In this document: positions 11,750 through 25,515 of the stretch, piece after piece
Position numbering within the stretch: the first letter of the stretch is position 1
Layout of the letters: the number at the start of each line of letters is the position of its first letter
Notes under the pieces: model-generated
Database searches by the model: none
What the model was told of the DNA's origin: nothing
The model's input: only the letters and a program-made list of their open reading frames with translations
Source: Nymphaea colorata
Lineage: Eukaryota; Streptophyta; Magnoliopsida; Nymphaeales; Nymphaeaceae
Direction: 5' to 3'
DNA: 64,000 nucleotides
Assembly (NCBI RefSeq): GCF_008831285.2
Contig: NC_045151.1
Location: forward strand, 8,075,682-8,139,681
Translations under genes and position numbers: made by a program

Positions 11750-13600
11750 CATATTCTTAGGCAATAAGCCTAAATGTTGTGATAAAATATTATCCTTTGA
11801 CTTGTCTCAGCATCTGGTGGTGACTTGTGAGTGCCCACAATACTTCACTGGAATTAAGTCATCAAAATCCATGTATGACAAAATATAAATGTGGTAGAAA
11901 AATCAATTATAGTCGCTTAAAATCTACACAAGTACATTTAAGTTTTTGCATTGATCTTATATTTTATTCATTTAGCTGTACATTAATTGTTTGATATTTA
12001 TTGCACATGTAACTATATTATTAGTGGTAGCATTGTAGATACCAATATATTTGATATTTGTTTTAGCTTTCTTTGTGTTGGCCAAACTGGTTCCACAATA
12101 GCGCTTTCCAAAGTTCCGTGTCCTCTTTTATTCCTTTCAAGTGCTTCATGGAGATTTGACCATTTAAAACCCCACTTAAGTTTATCAACGATAACGCACA
12201 AAAGGCCAAGATTCTATAGACTGGTTGCATTATAGAATATGATTTACTATTCAATTTATGGATGCGACATTTTTTCTTTTTGCTTAATCATTGTGAAAAC
12301 ATCCATTTATTCTTCATTATTAAGAGGGTTCGCTTTGTCTGTGATGATGCCTAAACATTTGAGTTGATTTATACTCTATTTTATAATATTTGAGAAAGAA
12401 AAGAAAATCCCAGCTCTGGCATTATCAATAATCTTCCTTAGCATTAGCAACATGCACCTTTTCATTTACGGTCACCTCTTTATGTGCCCCAACACTTGAT
12501 ACAGTGGTTTTTATTCCTTACCGACAGCAGTTCAATTTCGTATGCTTTTTGTTCAAGTTTTTTACCACATTGAAAATGGAGTCCCCCTCTCAAGTAAATG
12601 AAGTTGCAGTCATGATTTTCGTACTTACCATGTCATTGATGAACGAATGCAATGTTATTTCATGCATCATCTATAGTCGCCTCTGACATAATTGGACCCT
12701 TTGAATTTTTCTTGCTCGCTATTGGATTCAAATCTGATATATCCTTAACAGCATTCATTTTTGGATAATCATTATTCAGATTCGAATGCAAATAAAGTAG
12801 AGTGATATCCAAACCCACGTCTGAAATACAGTTTCAGAGTCCGATTCCAATCCAAATCTAATTTTTATATTAATATCCAAATCCAAATCTGAATTTTGAA
12901 CTAAATTTTACCAATTTTCAAAATGTAAGAACATTAGATATACAATGTTTGTTTAAAATAAATTCGATCTGAATATGTATCTGAATCCGATCAGATATTT
13001 ATCTATATCCAAATTCAAATCCAATCGGATGTCATTTCTTACATCCGATTTCCATCTGGTTTCTTAACCAAATAGAAATTAATTTTTTTCCATATCCAAT
13101 TTTTTTGGATGGACTCGATCAAATATCCAATCCACATACCAACCGCCTCTCCGTTGCCCACAACGGTAAGTCATTCCCGAACACAATAATAATGTAACAT
13201 AATTGACTAAACGTGTCCCTCGACAAAATTTTGAAGACCAACTTAAATGTCGTGTTTATAAACATGACATATTTATACTTGTATTTGAGAATATGATGCA
13301 GCCACTGCCATTGACACTTCACATGGACATGCATGAAGTACCGGATATAAAGTATTACCGAGCACAACAAGTACGTGAACAAATAAAAAACATTAAGTAT
13401 CGCAAAATTCAGAACTAGAATAATGTAATTTTTGCCTCGTGAATCTATTCACTGAATTTTTCTCGCATGAAACTTTATCGTTTGCTGTACAATGTGTGGT
13501 TCCAACCCAAATATGACTCACCCTGTAGAGGGACCAGGAGAACTACGTGCTCGGTTGGTGATACGCGTGGTATTGCTACATACTACAAGAGTATTTAAAA
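11750..13600. other. Intergenic, no gene seen
   Basis: AT-rich. At 12735-12945 lies a diverged dispersed repeat whose relative occurs in the opposite orientation at 41897-42066; both contain TTTTCAAAATGTAAGAACAT or its complement. Other short frames are unremarkable. Confidence 0.45.
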
Positions 13601-13740
13601 AATGCCAGCGCGATATCAGCTAAGCGTGGACCTCAACGTGTTCCTGAAGTGAAAGCCCCTTCAAACATAACATACGCTTACTCATGGAAAGGAAATAAAA
13701 CCATCTTACGGAAACTTGTATAATCTCATAGAAGAGCATT

Positions 13741-14514
13741 TTACATGTTAGGTTCAGAAACTATTAAATTGACAGGCTCTTTGACATACTCTGTCCTGAC
13801 TCTCACGCGTTTTCCTTTTACATACCGGTACTCCCATATCTGGGGAGGATACTTTTTCACTAGTTTTTCATATTTATCAAGCATTCCAAGTTCCTTGAAT
13901 GCATCTCCAATCATTGCTACGATAGAGTTGTTGGGCCGGATACCAAGCTCTTCCATATCGGCAAAAACCTTCAACATGACAGTTCAAGATTAGCAACTTT
14001 ACTACCAAAGCACAAAATGTCAAAGAAAATAGCAGCTACATTAGTGAAAAAAATAACGACTGTACAACATGCTGCATCTAGTTCTCAGAGAATCAGCATC
14101 GCAATATCTCCAACCAGGCAGAGGAATAGCGGATATGAGCTGTGCATGCCTCTCTCAGTTACTAACTTCAGATAATCTCTCACTAAAAACGTGACGTTGT
14201 CATTAGTTGTTTACGACATCATCTTGTCTACCTTTCTTTAGACAATTGATGATGAAGATGCAACTACATGCACCTCCGGTGCTGTGCATACTCTTTACCA
14301 AGAGTTTGTGAAGCCATGTCACATGGCTGTGAGTATGCAAACACACGGTGTGGGGGTAGAGCACCTTTGAAATGCACATCTGGTGCTGCGTGTGCTCCTT
14401 ATCCAGGGTTTGTAAAGCTATGTCACATGGTTTCTGTTACCAGTGCAAACAAGGCTGTAGGTAGAGCACTTTCCAAAAAGTTAGATGCAGGGACATGTCT
14501 ATATATATATATAA

Positions 14515-14549
<35 letters not shown>

Positions 14550-16082
14550 GGAAAATTGAATGGTGACTGAGTATCCAAAGTCACCCAGCTCACTCATGAG
14601 GGCCGTCTGATCCATCATTATGGACAGTTGAGAGAAAAACAAAGATAGAAAGATGATGAATATTTTTGTCATCTGGTATTTAGTTCACACTTTTTTTTTT
14701 CTTTGTTTTTCTCTAAATGGATTGGATGGTTCTCATCAGTGAGCTGGGTAGCCAAATCCACCATTTATTCACTATATACATACATACATACATATAATAT
14801 ATATATATATATATATTACAGGTCATAAATGGAACAAACAAAAGATTCATGAATAATAACTTACAAGTCATAAATGGATAAACAACAGACCAAAATATGC
14901 ACCATAAAGGTCATTTTCATTTACCTATTGAAATTAAAAAGTAATGACACTGATTATATCACAATAAATATCGATTTACATATAATACAAAAATCAATTT
15001 CCTTTAGCTTTCTTTGATACACAAATGAAAATGGATTTCAGTTGAAGAATTACATCTACGTTTCTTCGATTTACATATAGTACACAAATCAATTTCCTTT
15101 AGGTTTCTTTGGTACACAAATGAAAATAGATTTCAGTTCAAGAATTACATCTATGTTTCTTTGAAACGTAAATAAAAAGTTCAGTTCAGCAACTTTTTAT
15201 TGCTCTCAGGTTTTTAACATCAAGGTCCTGCTTGGCTATTATCATGTAGCTTGTTTTCCTTTGGGAAAGTCTCAAGAATTCAAAAAATTAAAAAAAAAAT
15301 GACAGAAATTATGAATTTTTGAGTTTTGGACTAATTTTCTTAGAAAAACTGTGCAAAACGGTGGGAGGAAAACAGGGAAGTCCCCATTCATTAACCCTAA
15401 TCTTACTTTAGATATAAATTAGGAAAAACTTACATGGTCCTCCTTATTACAGCTTAGGATGGAAAATAATGTTTTAACTGTAATTAAGTACCTCAATCTA
15501 ATAAATATTTCCCTTAACATTCCCCATCAAGCTGAAAAATAGATATCTATCACACTCAGCTTGCCATAACACTTCAACATGGAACTTGGAACTGGTTTAA
15601 TGGATACATCAGCCACTTGATATTCTGAACCAGATATGCATCTTCTTTGGACCATATCACAAATATAATAACAATCCACCTGTTTTGTCGTCTCATGAGA
15701 AACTGGATCATTAGCAATATATATAGCAGTTTCATTGTGACCTTTTATCACCATGGAAATAGAAACTTTTAACTTTATGATCCGTCAATATGGATTTGAC
15801 CCACATCACCTCAGCTGTTACTTGGGTCATGACTCTATAATCTAATTACGCACTAGACCTAGTAATAGCAGTTTGTTACTTCCTTCTCCATATGACTAAA
15901 TTTCTTCTTACAAATAAACAACATCCAATAGAAGATTTTATGTGTTCAAGAGGGGAGAGAAAGGCACTGGAAAAGAAGGGGGGAGAGAGAGAGACATAGA
16001 AATATGAGAGAGTCACCCAAAAAAGACAAAGAAAGGATGACTAAAAGAGGGGAGAGGGGCGACAGAGAGATGAAGAAAACAT

Positions 16083-16133
<51 letters not shown>

Positions 16134-16851
16134 GGAAAAATTGTCAGGAAAAGAAAAAGGGGAGAACAGTGAAATTGGAAAAAATAACAAAAAGAACCTT
16201 AAATGGCAATGATTCCTTAATGGTGCCAGTACAGTTTCCAGAATTACTGCTCCCACCAGTGCAGTTGTTGGCATACAATCAACAGATGAAGCACGCAGGG
16301 TTTCTTCGAGCCTGACTGCAAGAACAACTCCCATACAAAGAATAGGCATAGAGAAACCCAACCGTCGGGTTTCTTTTATATCGAAAATAAAACCACCATG
16401 AAGCCTAACTATGTGTGCGTTTTACAGCTGCGGCAGTAAAGGAAGCCTGTGCATTTTAAAATTAACCGCAATCTGGTATGTGTTCTGTTGAGAAAATTAA
16501 ACAACACTTGCCCAAGTCTTGTTTAACTCATGACCAGGCCAAATCAAACAAATATTAGCCAAGTCACACGGAGTTTTGTACATAAACGTCCCCTTAGTGG
16601 GTTAACCCGATAGTGGGTCGAGCCGGGCCAGTTAAAAATGACGTGGACGGAGCATTGGGCTGGCTGAGCTAAGTTACAATTGAGTGTGGGAGGAGAATCA
16701 AAAGGGGGAGGCATCGGCCCTTACACCACACACCACCTCCTGCAACCTGCCCCCCCTAAAATAAACATGGCCTGTCTGATTGGAAGGCCCACACCAGCCA
16801 AGACCTTCTCGGCTGGGTAGAGAAAATGAGATCTCTTCTCCCCATACATAT

Positions 16852-16930
<79 letters not shown>

Positions 16931-19900
16931 CATTTTTTGGCTGCTTTGCACAAATTCAACCACATGGAGAAATGTTGAATGTTGAAAACAATATGTTACA
17001 AAAACGTCATGAAAATCCAATTCGTGAACAGATTTTCTACAGATTTATGGTCAATGGTCTTTAGCTCTCTCTACTCATAAACTCTGACATAGACATCACA
17101 TTTCACAATTTCCTTTTATTCCAATAGTTTGCATCGATCTATATTCTTAGATTTCTGAACAAAGGCATAAATACACTGAAAGGCCAGATGGTGGGCCTGT
17201 TTATTAGTCAGATAATAAGCTTGTAAACAAATAGAAAATACGTTCATAACATTCTGCAAAGACATTGATAGTTAAAGAGGTTTTAAGAAAAAAACGGGAT
17301 AATGTAACTAACAAAGTTAAAAGGATACGAAAGTTTTAAAAGGTTTAAAAGAAACATATTACTAATCGATGTGTCCAAATAAATCAATGAAGGTACAACA
17401 GTCAGATAGATAAATTGCTCCAGATCCATGTCCAACTTCCACTGGACCATCATACAGTAAAATCTAGGGCTTTGTAAGCTTATGCTTCAAAAACAGATCA
17501 CAAGGCTCAAAAAACAAGCAGGCAGGAAGAGGTTAATGGACCTTAACGCTTTCTAAGACATAAATTACTACTATAAGAGTGTGGTTTATTTCCTTCAGAT
17601 TTCAATACATCTCAATTCTCAACAGCTGCACCTATATTATACCATCATACAGTAAAAGGTAGGGCTTTGTAAGCTTATGCTTCAAAAACAGATCACAAGG
17701 CTCAAAAAACAAGCAGGCAGGAAGAGGTTAACGGACCTTAACGCTTTCTAAGACATAAATTACTACTATAAGAGTGTGGTTTATTCCCTTCATATTTCAA
17801 TACATCTCAATTCTCAACAGTTGCACCTATATTATATCTATGTAGCACATATGTTATACTAAAAGATATAGTTTGTTGATTGCTCATACCTCAAACATCT
17901 TTCTGTGCATGCCCTTGCTATGATAAATAGAAATCATTTTGTCGAAGAAAATACGTGGTGTGCCTTCTAGATTTTCAGAGAATATCTTACTCCAAAGGTC
18001 CTCGGCTTCCTCAAGCCTACCATCTTCTGCTAAAGCATTCAATAACATAAAATAACTCCCCATGGTCTTGCCCTGGCCTTTACTCACCATCCATTTCGTG
18101 ACCTGCAATATGCTCAAAAGAATAAGAATGTGAGAGATAAAGAGACAAGTCTTCAAATATATTAAAGTGATTCAACATACAAATGAAACTAGGCACATCC
18201 ATCAAATGCCTCAGGTCTGATTGGTGCATAACAATCTTTTACAGCAGCAAAACATCTCCAAAGAGCCATAATATAGCACTAAATACAACCAGAAATAGCT
18301 CTACGGCAGCATTGCATACAAATCATGCATATCCAGTGCATAAAGAAGAAAACCCACTCATCTCGTGGCAGAAACAGAAAAGGGAGAAACAGCAATAAAG
18401 AAATTGTTTTCAGATAAAGCAAAGTGTGTAACCAAAGTACCTGAATTATTCGCTTCCATTCCCTTTCTTCTTCAAGCTTTTTCAAAGCTTTCTTCACTGT
18501 AATCAAGGGAAACTCCAGATCCCAAGCAATGAAAGAATCAAGAGCCCCATAAACTTCTTCTTTCACATTAGACAGTCCTCTTATCTGCAATCCTATGAGA
18601 GGGTTAAGTTAACAAAACAAAAAGAAGACCAGTCACAGCCACTGATATCTAATTTGATGCTGTCAAATATACACCCTAAAGCAACTGCAAGCTTTCCTAT
18701 AACAGAAACTTGCAAGAGAAGCACTGCAGGTTCAATTATGCTTAGATACTTTGATATCTTGATGCTTTCAGATTTGTCTAAACAAAGTATTTAAACATGT
18801 TATGGACCTTGTTTGATGTTAACCTTCAAATCACAAAACAGCACTTCTCAATTGCAGCTCTACACAGTTCAAAACTCAATAAACCAGACAACTGGCAAAA
18901 ATAGCGACTGATAGATACTTATGTGGACATTTTGCTGTTAAAGTGCAGGAGAAACCAAATGAGACTCCAAATTTAAGAAATTGTCAAAACGAACCAAGGA
19001 AGAATTTTCCATTCAATCCTGGATTCCATAAACTTAAGATTCTTAACAATGAATACATGAAGCAGGAAAAGAAATTTGTCACTTGAAGATATGCTCAAAG
19101 AGTGTATTTTATGTGTTCTTTTAAAAAAAAAAGTGCTAAAAGCCTAAAAATATGGTTAACTGGATGTAAAGTATTTTGAAAGAACCACAATGCTATCTGC
19201 ATCTGAGAGACTCAAAATCCTAATGAAAACAAAAATATCATGACAAATCAAACATCTTGCAAAGTTTTTTGGAGGAAAGAAAAAACCTAGTGGTATATCT
19301 GTCTGGACATGCTTTTGGCTCCTTTATATATTCAAAGAAACTTTTATGATTTTTTATGTTTTTGCTATTTTTGTCTTTCATGGCTTTTGCCCAATTCCCT
19401 CTTTCTTATCATAGAAGTTGGAACTTTTGGAACTTTTCAATGAAAATGACATTTTGGAAATTTCCTAAGGAAAACATTGCTGAAAATTTTCCAAGAATGC
19501 TCTTGGTCCCTGACGTCCAGATGGTTCCCTGCTTGGCTTCAAGTTGACGAGTACCTTGTAGGCTTTTAAAATTTCCAACTAGTGAGTTCCTATCTTGGAC
19601 AAAGGTCAAGCACAACTGAACTAGGTATGAAAAGGTAAGCATCCATTTAGAAAGAGAGAAGCAAAGAATACATCCAAGAGGTCTGCATTAACCTCCTAAT
19701 GAGTCCATTACTATGACAAACTTTCGAGTGGTAGAGGTACATGCTTCAAGACAAACCAGTACAAATAAGTACATTAAAATTAAATTAAGAAACTTTGAAA
19801 CAAGTAACGACAATATATTTCTTTTCTCTCAACACCAAAAAATCCAGAAAACATGAAAAACAATTTACTAGAAAACAACATTGTCCTCACATATATTTGA

Positions 19901-20867
19901 CCTTAACGTTCACCAAGCATGCCTGACATTTTTTCCCAAAAGAAAATAACGAAACATATAGAAACTAAATGTTGCAAACACCCAAATCCAATTTCTTTCT
20001 GCTTCAGGAATGGAATTAATAAGGCCTCAAATTACTTAAAACTGATCCCAGTGCTTGCCAATCCATCAGAGTATAGCTACATGATAAAGGCAGATGTGAT
20101 CCTGCTGTTTTGAAGTATAAATCTTCAGTTTCTGGAAATTAGCCTGACAATGTGTTGCATGGACACTGACATGAATGTCTGTACTTTATGTGAGTTTCAG
20201 GCATAACAAGGACTATACATACATGAATGTACATCCATACACATATATATATGTGTATATATATAATATATATATACATATATGAAAAAAGTAAATCCAG
20301 TCCCACAAGATTTTCCCGTCCCTTTCCTTTTGTAGGATCTACCAGTCCCAAGGTACATAGAACGTTCGTTAAATGGAAAACTATGTCACACGGATGCAGG
20401 GTGCAGGTGCCGAGGCTGATGTGGGTGCCGGTGCCAGTGCGGATGCAGGAAAAAATTGGGTGCAGGAGTCCGGCAAGGGTATATATATAAATTTATTATA
20501 TATATAAGTATAAATATATGTATTCATAGTATATATATAATTATATGGTTTTTTCTTAGCTTAATTTGTCCTTTTCTTTTTACTTTTATTACTGTAAATA
20601 AAGAAAGAGAGGGAGAGAGAGAAGAGAAAAAAGAAAGAATTTTTTTTAAAGGAAAAACATGTGATGTGGTTGGGGTGCAAGTCAAAGCCGCACCCGCATC
20701 GTGTCGACCCAGGTGCTGCACCCTTTTTGAAGAGTTTGTGTGACATAGATGAAAAAATCAAAGGGAGGAGGTAAGAGAAAGAATAGGTGAGAGAGGAAAA
20801 AATAGGGTTGGAAGACCCAGTCCTACTAAGATGGGATTGATTGAACCTATTCCATATATATATACAT

Positions 20868-20900
<33 letters not shown>

Positions 20901-23900
20901 TATATAGATAAAGGAGATTTAATGTTGTACCTACTCTTCTTCCGTTTATTATTCACCCACAAAACAGAGCAAAGGAGGAGTAGCACCGGAGCCTCTGCCT
21001 TCTTTCTTCCTAGTTTATTGGAAAAGGGAAAACCACCCGTTCCATCAAAGAAGGAGTAAAAAAAAAAAGAGGCAAACTGTTAAGAAGTGTCAAACGGGTT
21101 TCAATGTCTAGGAGTCACAATGTCTATAAATGTCAGACATGCAAATTCATGCTTGCAGAAGTACCTAAAAATGGCACTAACGTCTTCAGGCCAGGTATGG
21201 CCTTTCTCTAGGGTCAAGGCTATGTATAAGACAAGTCAATTTAGAAAACCAAACGATAATGATGACAAATTCTATTCTAACGATGGGATTCACAATATAA
21301 TGGATTTTACAAAAAGCAGATGAGTAACAAAAAGGAACTTACACATTCAACAAGCTTGAGTGACTTGGAGACAGTGCCTATTCTCTTCCTTGATTTCCAC
21401 GCACGAGGAAACCTAGGCCTTGGGCCTTTTGCAGCACATAGCTGGTGATATGAGTAGTTTGGTCAACACTAACATGAGAATGGAAAGAAGCTTATGTACA
21501 CCATGAAGTTACTGCTATAAAAAATTAATATATAGTTGAAAATGACGCATAAGCCATAAAAGGCAGGAATTTAACTGCTGACTGCTGAGAAACATATAAA
21601 GACTAGTTAATGGTGATTGCCACAGAAACTTCTAAATGAGGATGGCAGGCATTCTAGACAGATATTTGATGAAAAGTTGATGATATGCGCTCATGATGAA
21701 TTAAAAGCATATTTTTTTTGCTAGTTAATTGTTTTATTAAGGACCCTGTTAGACCTTTCAGCGGTTCATGTGTTCTATGTTGGATATAAATGAATGTCAC
21801 AAAATTAAGTCACCTTAGAACAGAAAAAAAAAAAAGATAGAGCCAGTCAGGACGTCACATGGCTGTTCCATCATAAAATGATCTATGAGACCTAAGGCAT
21901 GTGAGCGAACTCAAACAATTCAGTGCACAAAGTCTTGGGCAGAGCCTTCTTTTTTCTCTCACTCTCTCACCTTAAGTTAAATTATTTACCTTCATTTATA
22001 TCATTACTCAAACATCATTTTTATCATTTTACCAAGTTATGTTTTATGTTTTCTTGTTAGTTTTGCATTTATTTTATTTTTCCCTAATTTTTAACATTTT
22101 TATTTTTAAAAAAATTGCTGAATTTTTTCTGAGATTTTCCCCAAAATTTTAGTTTTGCCAAAAAATACCCAAGAAAAATCTTGCCATTTAAAACCCGTTA
22201 ACGATATTTGTAGCTATGGTTAAGACCATATGAACAGCCAGTCCCTTGTCTAACCTCTCTTATATATCAAGGGGCTAACCCTCTTATAATGTATGCTTTG
22301 CTAAGCATTTAATTGTGAAACATCCTTTTTGAAATTATGCCTCGGATCAATTGAGTGACTGTAAGTCGTTTTTATTCCTTCAAGTGTGGTGAACTGTTTT
22401 GGGTCCCTTTTAGATCTTTATCTTTGGTGAGTTATGCTTTTCCAGCAGTTATTGTTGGGTCTTTCACAATTTTCCCTTTGGTTAGGTTTCTCACCTAACC
22501 ATAATGGACCTCTTGTATGGACCGAATCAATTAAACTCACTTAGCTGGGCAAGGCTACAGCATCCCCGAGACATCAGAATGAATCCTTACTTTGTAATGC
22601 CAGTGGAACATCAATGGGAACCTAGTGACATCTGAAGATCCCTGCCCCAAATTTCTCTAGCACAGACACAACTTTAAGTAGTTTTCAATTGATTGGCTTT
22701 TCTTGAGCAGTGTTTGATTGTGGCAGATCTTAAACTCAAGGATCAGATCTGGCATGGCCCACCTAAAATCCACAGTTCTGTCAAACACCAGATTTTAGAT
22801 CCATGGGTTTAGCATCGATGGTGTGCCCTAAACTGATGCATTCTTTTCAGGAAGGAGGGATCTTTGTCAAAATCCACAGATCCAAAATGCCAAGATCTTC
22901 CAGTACCTCAAATCACCTTTGATCTGAGATTGTAGACATTCAGACACAACCTTAGGGCTTAGGGCATGTATGAATTGGGGACATTTTTCACTTAGAAGAG
23001 AAGAGTACTAGCTAGATGAAGAATGCCTGCTATATGGTACAAACATCCAAACAATGGTGAAGTTATACACGGATAACTTCCTAGGCTAAAACTTTTTGTA
23101 TGAGAAACGGTGAAAAAGGTGGACCTGAAAGGTCCAACCTTTTTTGCCTTGGAAAAGTTATCCAAGATAGAGACACTCCAAGTTTTCAAATTGCTCTTGA
23201 CGAGAGAAAAGTAGACATTTGACATGGCCTTTTGTCTGGCAATAAGCAGAATTATAGCCTAATCACCACTTTGCAAGCATGCCATGAATTGACATTAACA
23301 ACCAGCATCTGAGGAGCCTTCCCCTAGCAATTTCATGCTGCTAGCATGAGGTACCATAATTACTTCTTCTTGTCTTGTCCTTACTAGCAATAGATCATGC
23401 TTCTACATTGCAACAGATCAACCTTCAGGTTTATTACCAGGCATTTGGTTACTGGTCCACCTTCTCTTCGAAGGTCCAAAACGTGGATGCTTGTTCAAAA
23501 CTTCAAGAACATTTGTTTTTATTTGTTTAATGAGCTATTTGCAGACAATGAAATAAGTGCATCAGGGAAATATTCGGCTTGTTGCTAATCTTCACCAGAC
23601 CCATTTTATGGATGTCACATACATGACTGGCAAAAATAGCAGGCAGCTGTGTCACTTAGTCATCAACCCTCTTCAGATCCTAACGCTTTTAAACTCATAT
23701 ATATAGCATTTTGACTACCAGCTTCTCCAAGATGTCGTATCTCTTCTTCCCCTTACCCAATCAAGAATGTTTTCATTACAAACTAAGAAATGACAACAGT
23801 ATTCATGATGTTCCATCACCATAGTGACACCTAACGTATGTTAAGAAGAACTGCAAGAAAAATAAAACCTTTTCCATAGCAAATGGTTTATATGTCAACT

Positions 23901-24461
23901 ACGTTATAAAATATAAACCACATTAAGATGCAACTTCAAGATGACCACCCTTGCCCTGCTAAAAAGGAAACACTCTCTTTGATAACCTAGTAGGATGGTA
24001 ACGAATAGTCAGTGACTTAGATGCAAGGGCAGCCATCCATACTACATGTCATATAATTATTATCATGAGCAGACTTGTTACTTCCGCTTTTCAAGTTATA
24101 ATGACTGTATAAAGGACAAGTACCATTCGACTTTACCCAATTTTACAAGAAGCACCAAAAACGCATGCGATCAGAAGAATCACAAAAAGCATCGCAAGAA
24201 CTATACTCCTGGCATCTACCCAACAGAAAACTAATGAAGAAAGAACGATAACCATTTCTTTATGGCTTGTATTGCAACTGTAGATACTGAACCCATAAAC
24301 GCAGATAATGATAACCAGTGACTGATATTAATAAAAACACTATTCATCAATACAAATTTAAACACCATCTTACTTACCACATAATACCGCAGTCTACTAT
24401 GGAGATCGATGGAACATGAACTCGTCGAGTTAAATGTCAATGGATTTGCTACCAATAGCAT
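13741..24461 (-). CDS. EMB1417: EMB1417-like plastid PPR protein (five exons)
   Basis: Coding exons, minus strand: 24461-24378, 21441-21343, 18584-18441, 18102-17890 and 13968-13741, all phase 0, with GT donors (GTAAGTAAG, GTAAGTTCC, GTACTTTGG, GTATGAGC) and AG acceptors. The product is 255 residues, ending at TAA. Residues 1-28 are Ser/Leu-rich with few acidic residues, as in a plastid transit peptide. Residues 31-61 hold the conserved [20 protein letters not shown] block; about 62-109 begin [18 protein letters not shown]; two PPR motifs follow at about 120-158 and 160-196, and a basic tail. This matches the Arabidopsis family At4g21190 (EMB1417), a small P-type PPR protein needed for embryo development; PPR proteins bind organellar RNA, but the target is unknown here. 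The ATG at 24461 is chosen because the frame upstream has no other ATG. A TATATAG sits at 24620-24626. The introns hold transposon debris. Confidence 0.9.
14268..14480. repeat. Diverged tandem repeat, about 107 bp x 2
   Basis: Two successive units share TGCAC(C/A)TC(C/T)GGTGCTG at the start and a (G/C)CTATGTCACATGG-like core, and both end in GTAGAGCAC. The core resembles the ends of the small elements at 20381-20748 and 52176-52446, so this may be a duplicated end of that family. Confidence 0.6.
14498..14551. repeat. (AT)n microsatellite with interruptions
   Basis: AT dinucleotides interrupted by two TAAATA steps. Confidence 0.9.
15511..15760 (-). mobile_element. Ty1-copia 3' fragment (RNase H end, PPT, LTR start)
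   Basis: Minus-strand frame 15754-15527 reads like the C-terminus of copia RNase [21 protein letters not shown] corresponds to the usual KAAI.IA.NPV.HERTKHI, and it ends near VIDIY as in copia proteins. Directly after the stop lies a polypurine-like CTTGATGGGGAATG and then TGTTAAGGG, a probable LTR start at 15519. No second LTR or upstream pol is present, so only the 3' end survives. It lies in the same orientation as the host gene. Confidence 0.75.
16086..16129. repeat. (AT)n microsatellite
   Basis: About 22 pure AT dinucleotides inside intron 4 of the EMB1417 homologue. Reading frames across it give artificial IYIYIY peptides. Confidence 0.97.
16859..16927. repeat. Long (AT)n microsatellite
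   Basis: About 34 uninterrupted AT dinucleotides, the longest simple repeat in the window; self-complementary, so it can form a cruciform. Confidence 0.97.
17446..17835. repeat. 195-bp tandem duplication in intron 4
   Basis: Units 17446-17640 and 17641-17835 are nearly identical, differing at only a few bases. The second unit ends 55 bp before the donor of intron 4, so it brings a repeated sequence close to a splice site without changing it. Confidence 0.95.
18585..21342 (-). other. Intron 2 of the EMB1417 homologue
   Basis: A 2.8-kb intron between VEC|GTAAGT and the acceptor before IRGLSNV. It contains a small hAT-like element (20381-20748) and AT-rich tracts around 20240-20285 and 20480-20545 and 20855-20906; otherwise no gene. 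Confidence 0.8.
20381..20748. mobile_element. Small hAT-like non-autonomous DNA element
   Basis: A 368-bp unit bounded by perfect 11-bp inverted ends CTATGTCACAC and GTGTGACATAG. The flanking octamers ATGGAAAA and ATGAAAAA match at 7 of 8 positions, as expected of an 8-bp hAT-type target duplication. Both ends continue into GC-rich GGTGC/GCACC repeats, so the arms pair imperfectly. No transposase is encoded. A second member lies at 52176-52446. Confidence 0.65.
21442..24377 (-). other. Intron 1 of the EMB1417 homologue
   Basis: A 2.9-kb intron between the transit-peptide exon (donor GTG|GTAAGTAAG) and the exon starting LCAAKGPRP. It is AT-rich; no gene or well-defined element was recognised. 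Confidence 0.8.
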
Positions 24462-25515
24462 CTTTGAGAGCCACACGCCTGCATCGCGGCAGAGATGAGA
24501 AAAAGCAAAAGCCAATCAGCAAAAAATGAATTATGAGGAAATACACAAAAGCCCATCAGATTAACAACATGAAAGGAATCACGGTGAATATGGTCCCTCA
24601 GTGGCTCCATGAGCATTAACTATATAGAGAACATGGTTCATTTACAAATCGTTGCTTCCCCTCGGAAGGGGCTAATAATTCATTTATAATCTCCAAATAA
24701 CGAACTCGATGTGTATCCAAGTTAGTGCCAAGATTGAGCAACAAGGCTTACAGTATGTTCTTCTCGAAGCTTTCCTCGGGCGTTAGGGAGCGCTCTCCTT
24801 CTTTCCTAGAAGGAGGATAGATTTTCTACTTCGTATTGAGACAACAGGCACTATTACTTCCTCTTGTCATAAAAAATAAAAAAGAGCTTCATGCTTAGAA
24901 GTCATTAGCAAGAGTCCCGTAGTCTACCGGCGATAGCAGAGAAGAAGGCGAAAAGAAATGGCGCTCAGAATGGAGGGAACCGCTGTTAAGGGAGCAAGCT
25001 AGGACGAGGTTAAGACCACTGGAGAAGCCGGTAGTTTGCTGCTATTGGTCCGATGATAAAAAGCTAATGGGAGCTGAAGGTCGTTTCCTATCGGAGCAAC
25101 GACTATCGGTACGAGTAGCAGTGGTAATTTTGGGTGGTAATTACTTGGTGATAGCGTTGGTGATTTTGGATGGTGTGCCGGCGTTTGTGTTGACGAATGG
25201 TGGTGGCGGTGCTGCTGGTTTTATGCCCACCCCTAATCGTAGTGGGCTTAGTGGTGGTGCTGTCGTTTGGAGGCAGTCGTGACCATGCCGACTAACAGTG
25301 GTGGAGATACAGGTCGCGCTGATGGAGAGAGGGAGCAGGAGGAGGAAGCCGCGTGAAGGCCAAGAAAAATGGGCTTGCCATTGTAGACGGCCCTAAAATA
25401 AAAGTGATAAAGTTTCATTACATGTGAATATGTGATCTTGGACCAAATTTTAATGGGGCAGGTTACAAATTATGCCGGTGTGTGTAGTCCATCCACTTTA
25501 CTCCAAATTTGCTAC
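24462..25515. other. Upstream region of the EMB1417 homologue, no other gene
   Basis: Contains the likely promoter of the minus-strand gene (TATATAG at 24620-24626, about 160 bp before the ATG) and a more GC-rich stretch (24900-25370) without a recognisable product. Confidence 0.4.

Larger units (their letters stand above)
13969..17889 (-). other. Intron 4 of the EMB1417 homologue, repeat-laden
   Basis: A 3.9-kb intron between the donor at GAG|GTATGA and the acceptor before VFADMEEL. It contains a diverged tandem repeat, four (AT)-rich tracts, a copia RNase H remnant and a 195-bp tandem duplication, listed separately. No other gene is seen inside. Confidence 0.85.

Noticed and set aside
16041-17064. 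Frames containing long IYIYIY stretches
   Set aside because: Translation of (AT)n microsatellites within an intron.
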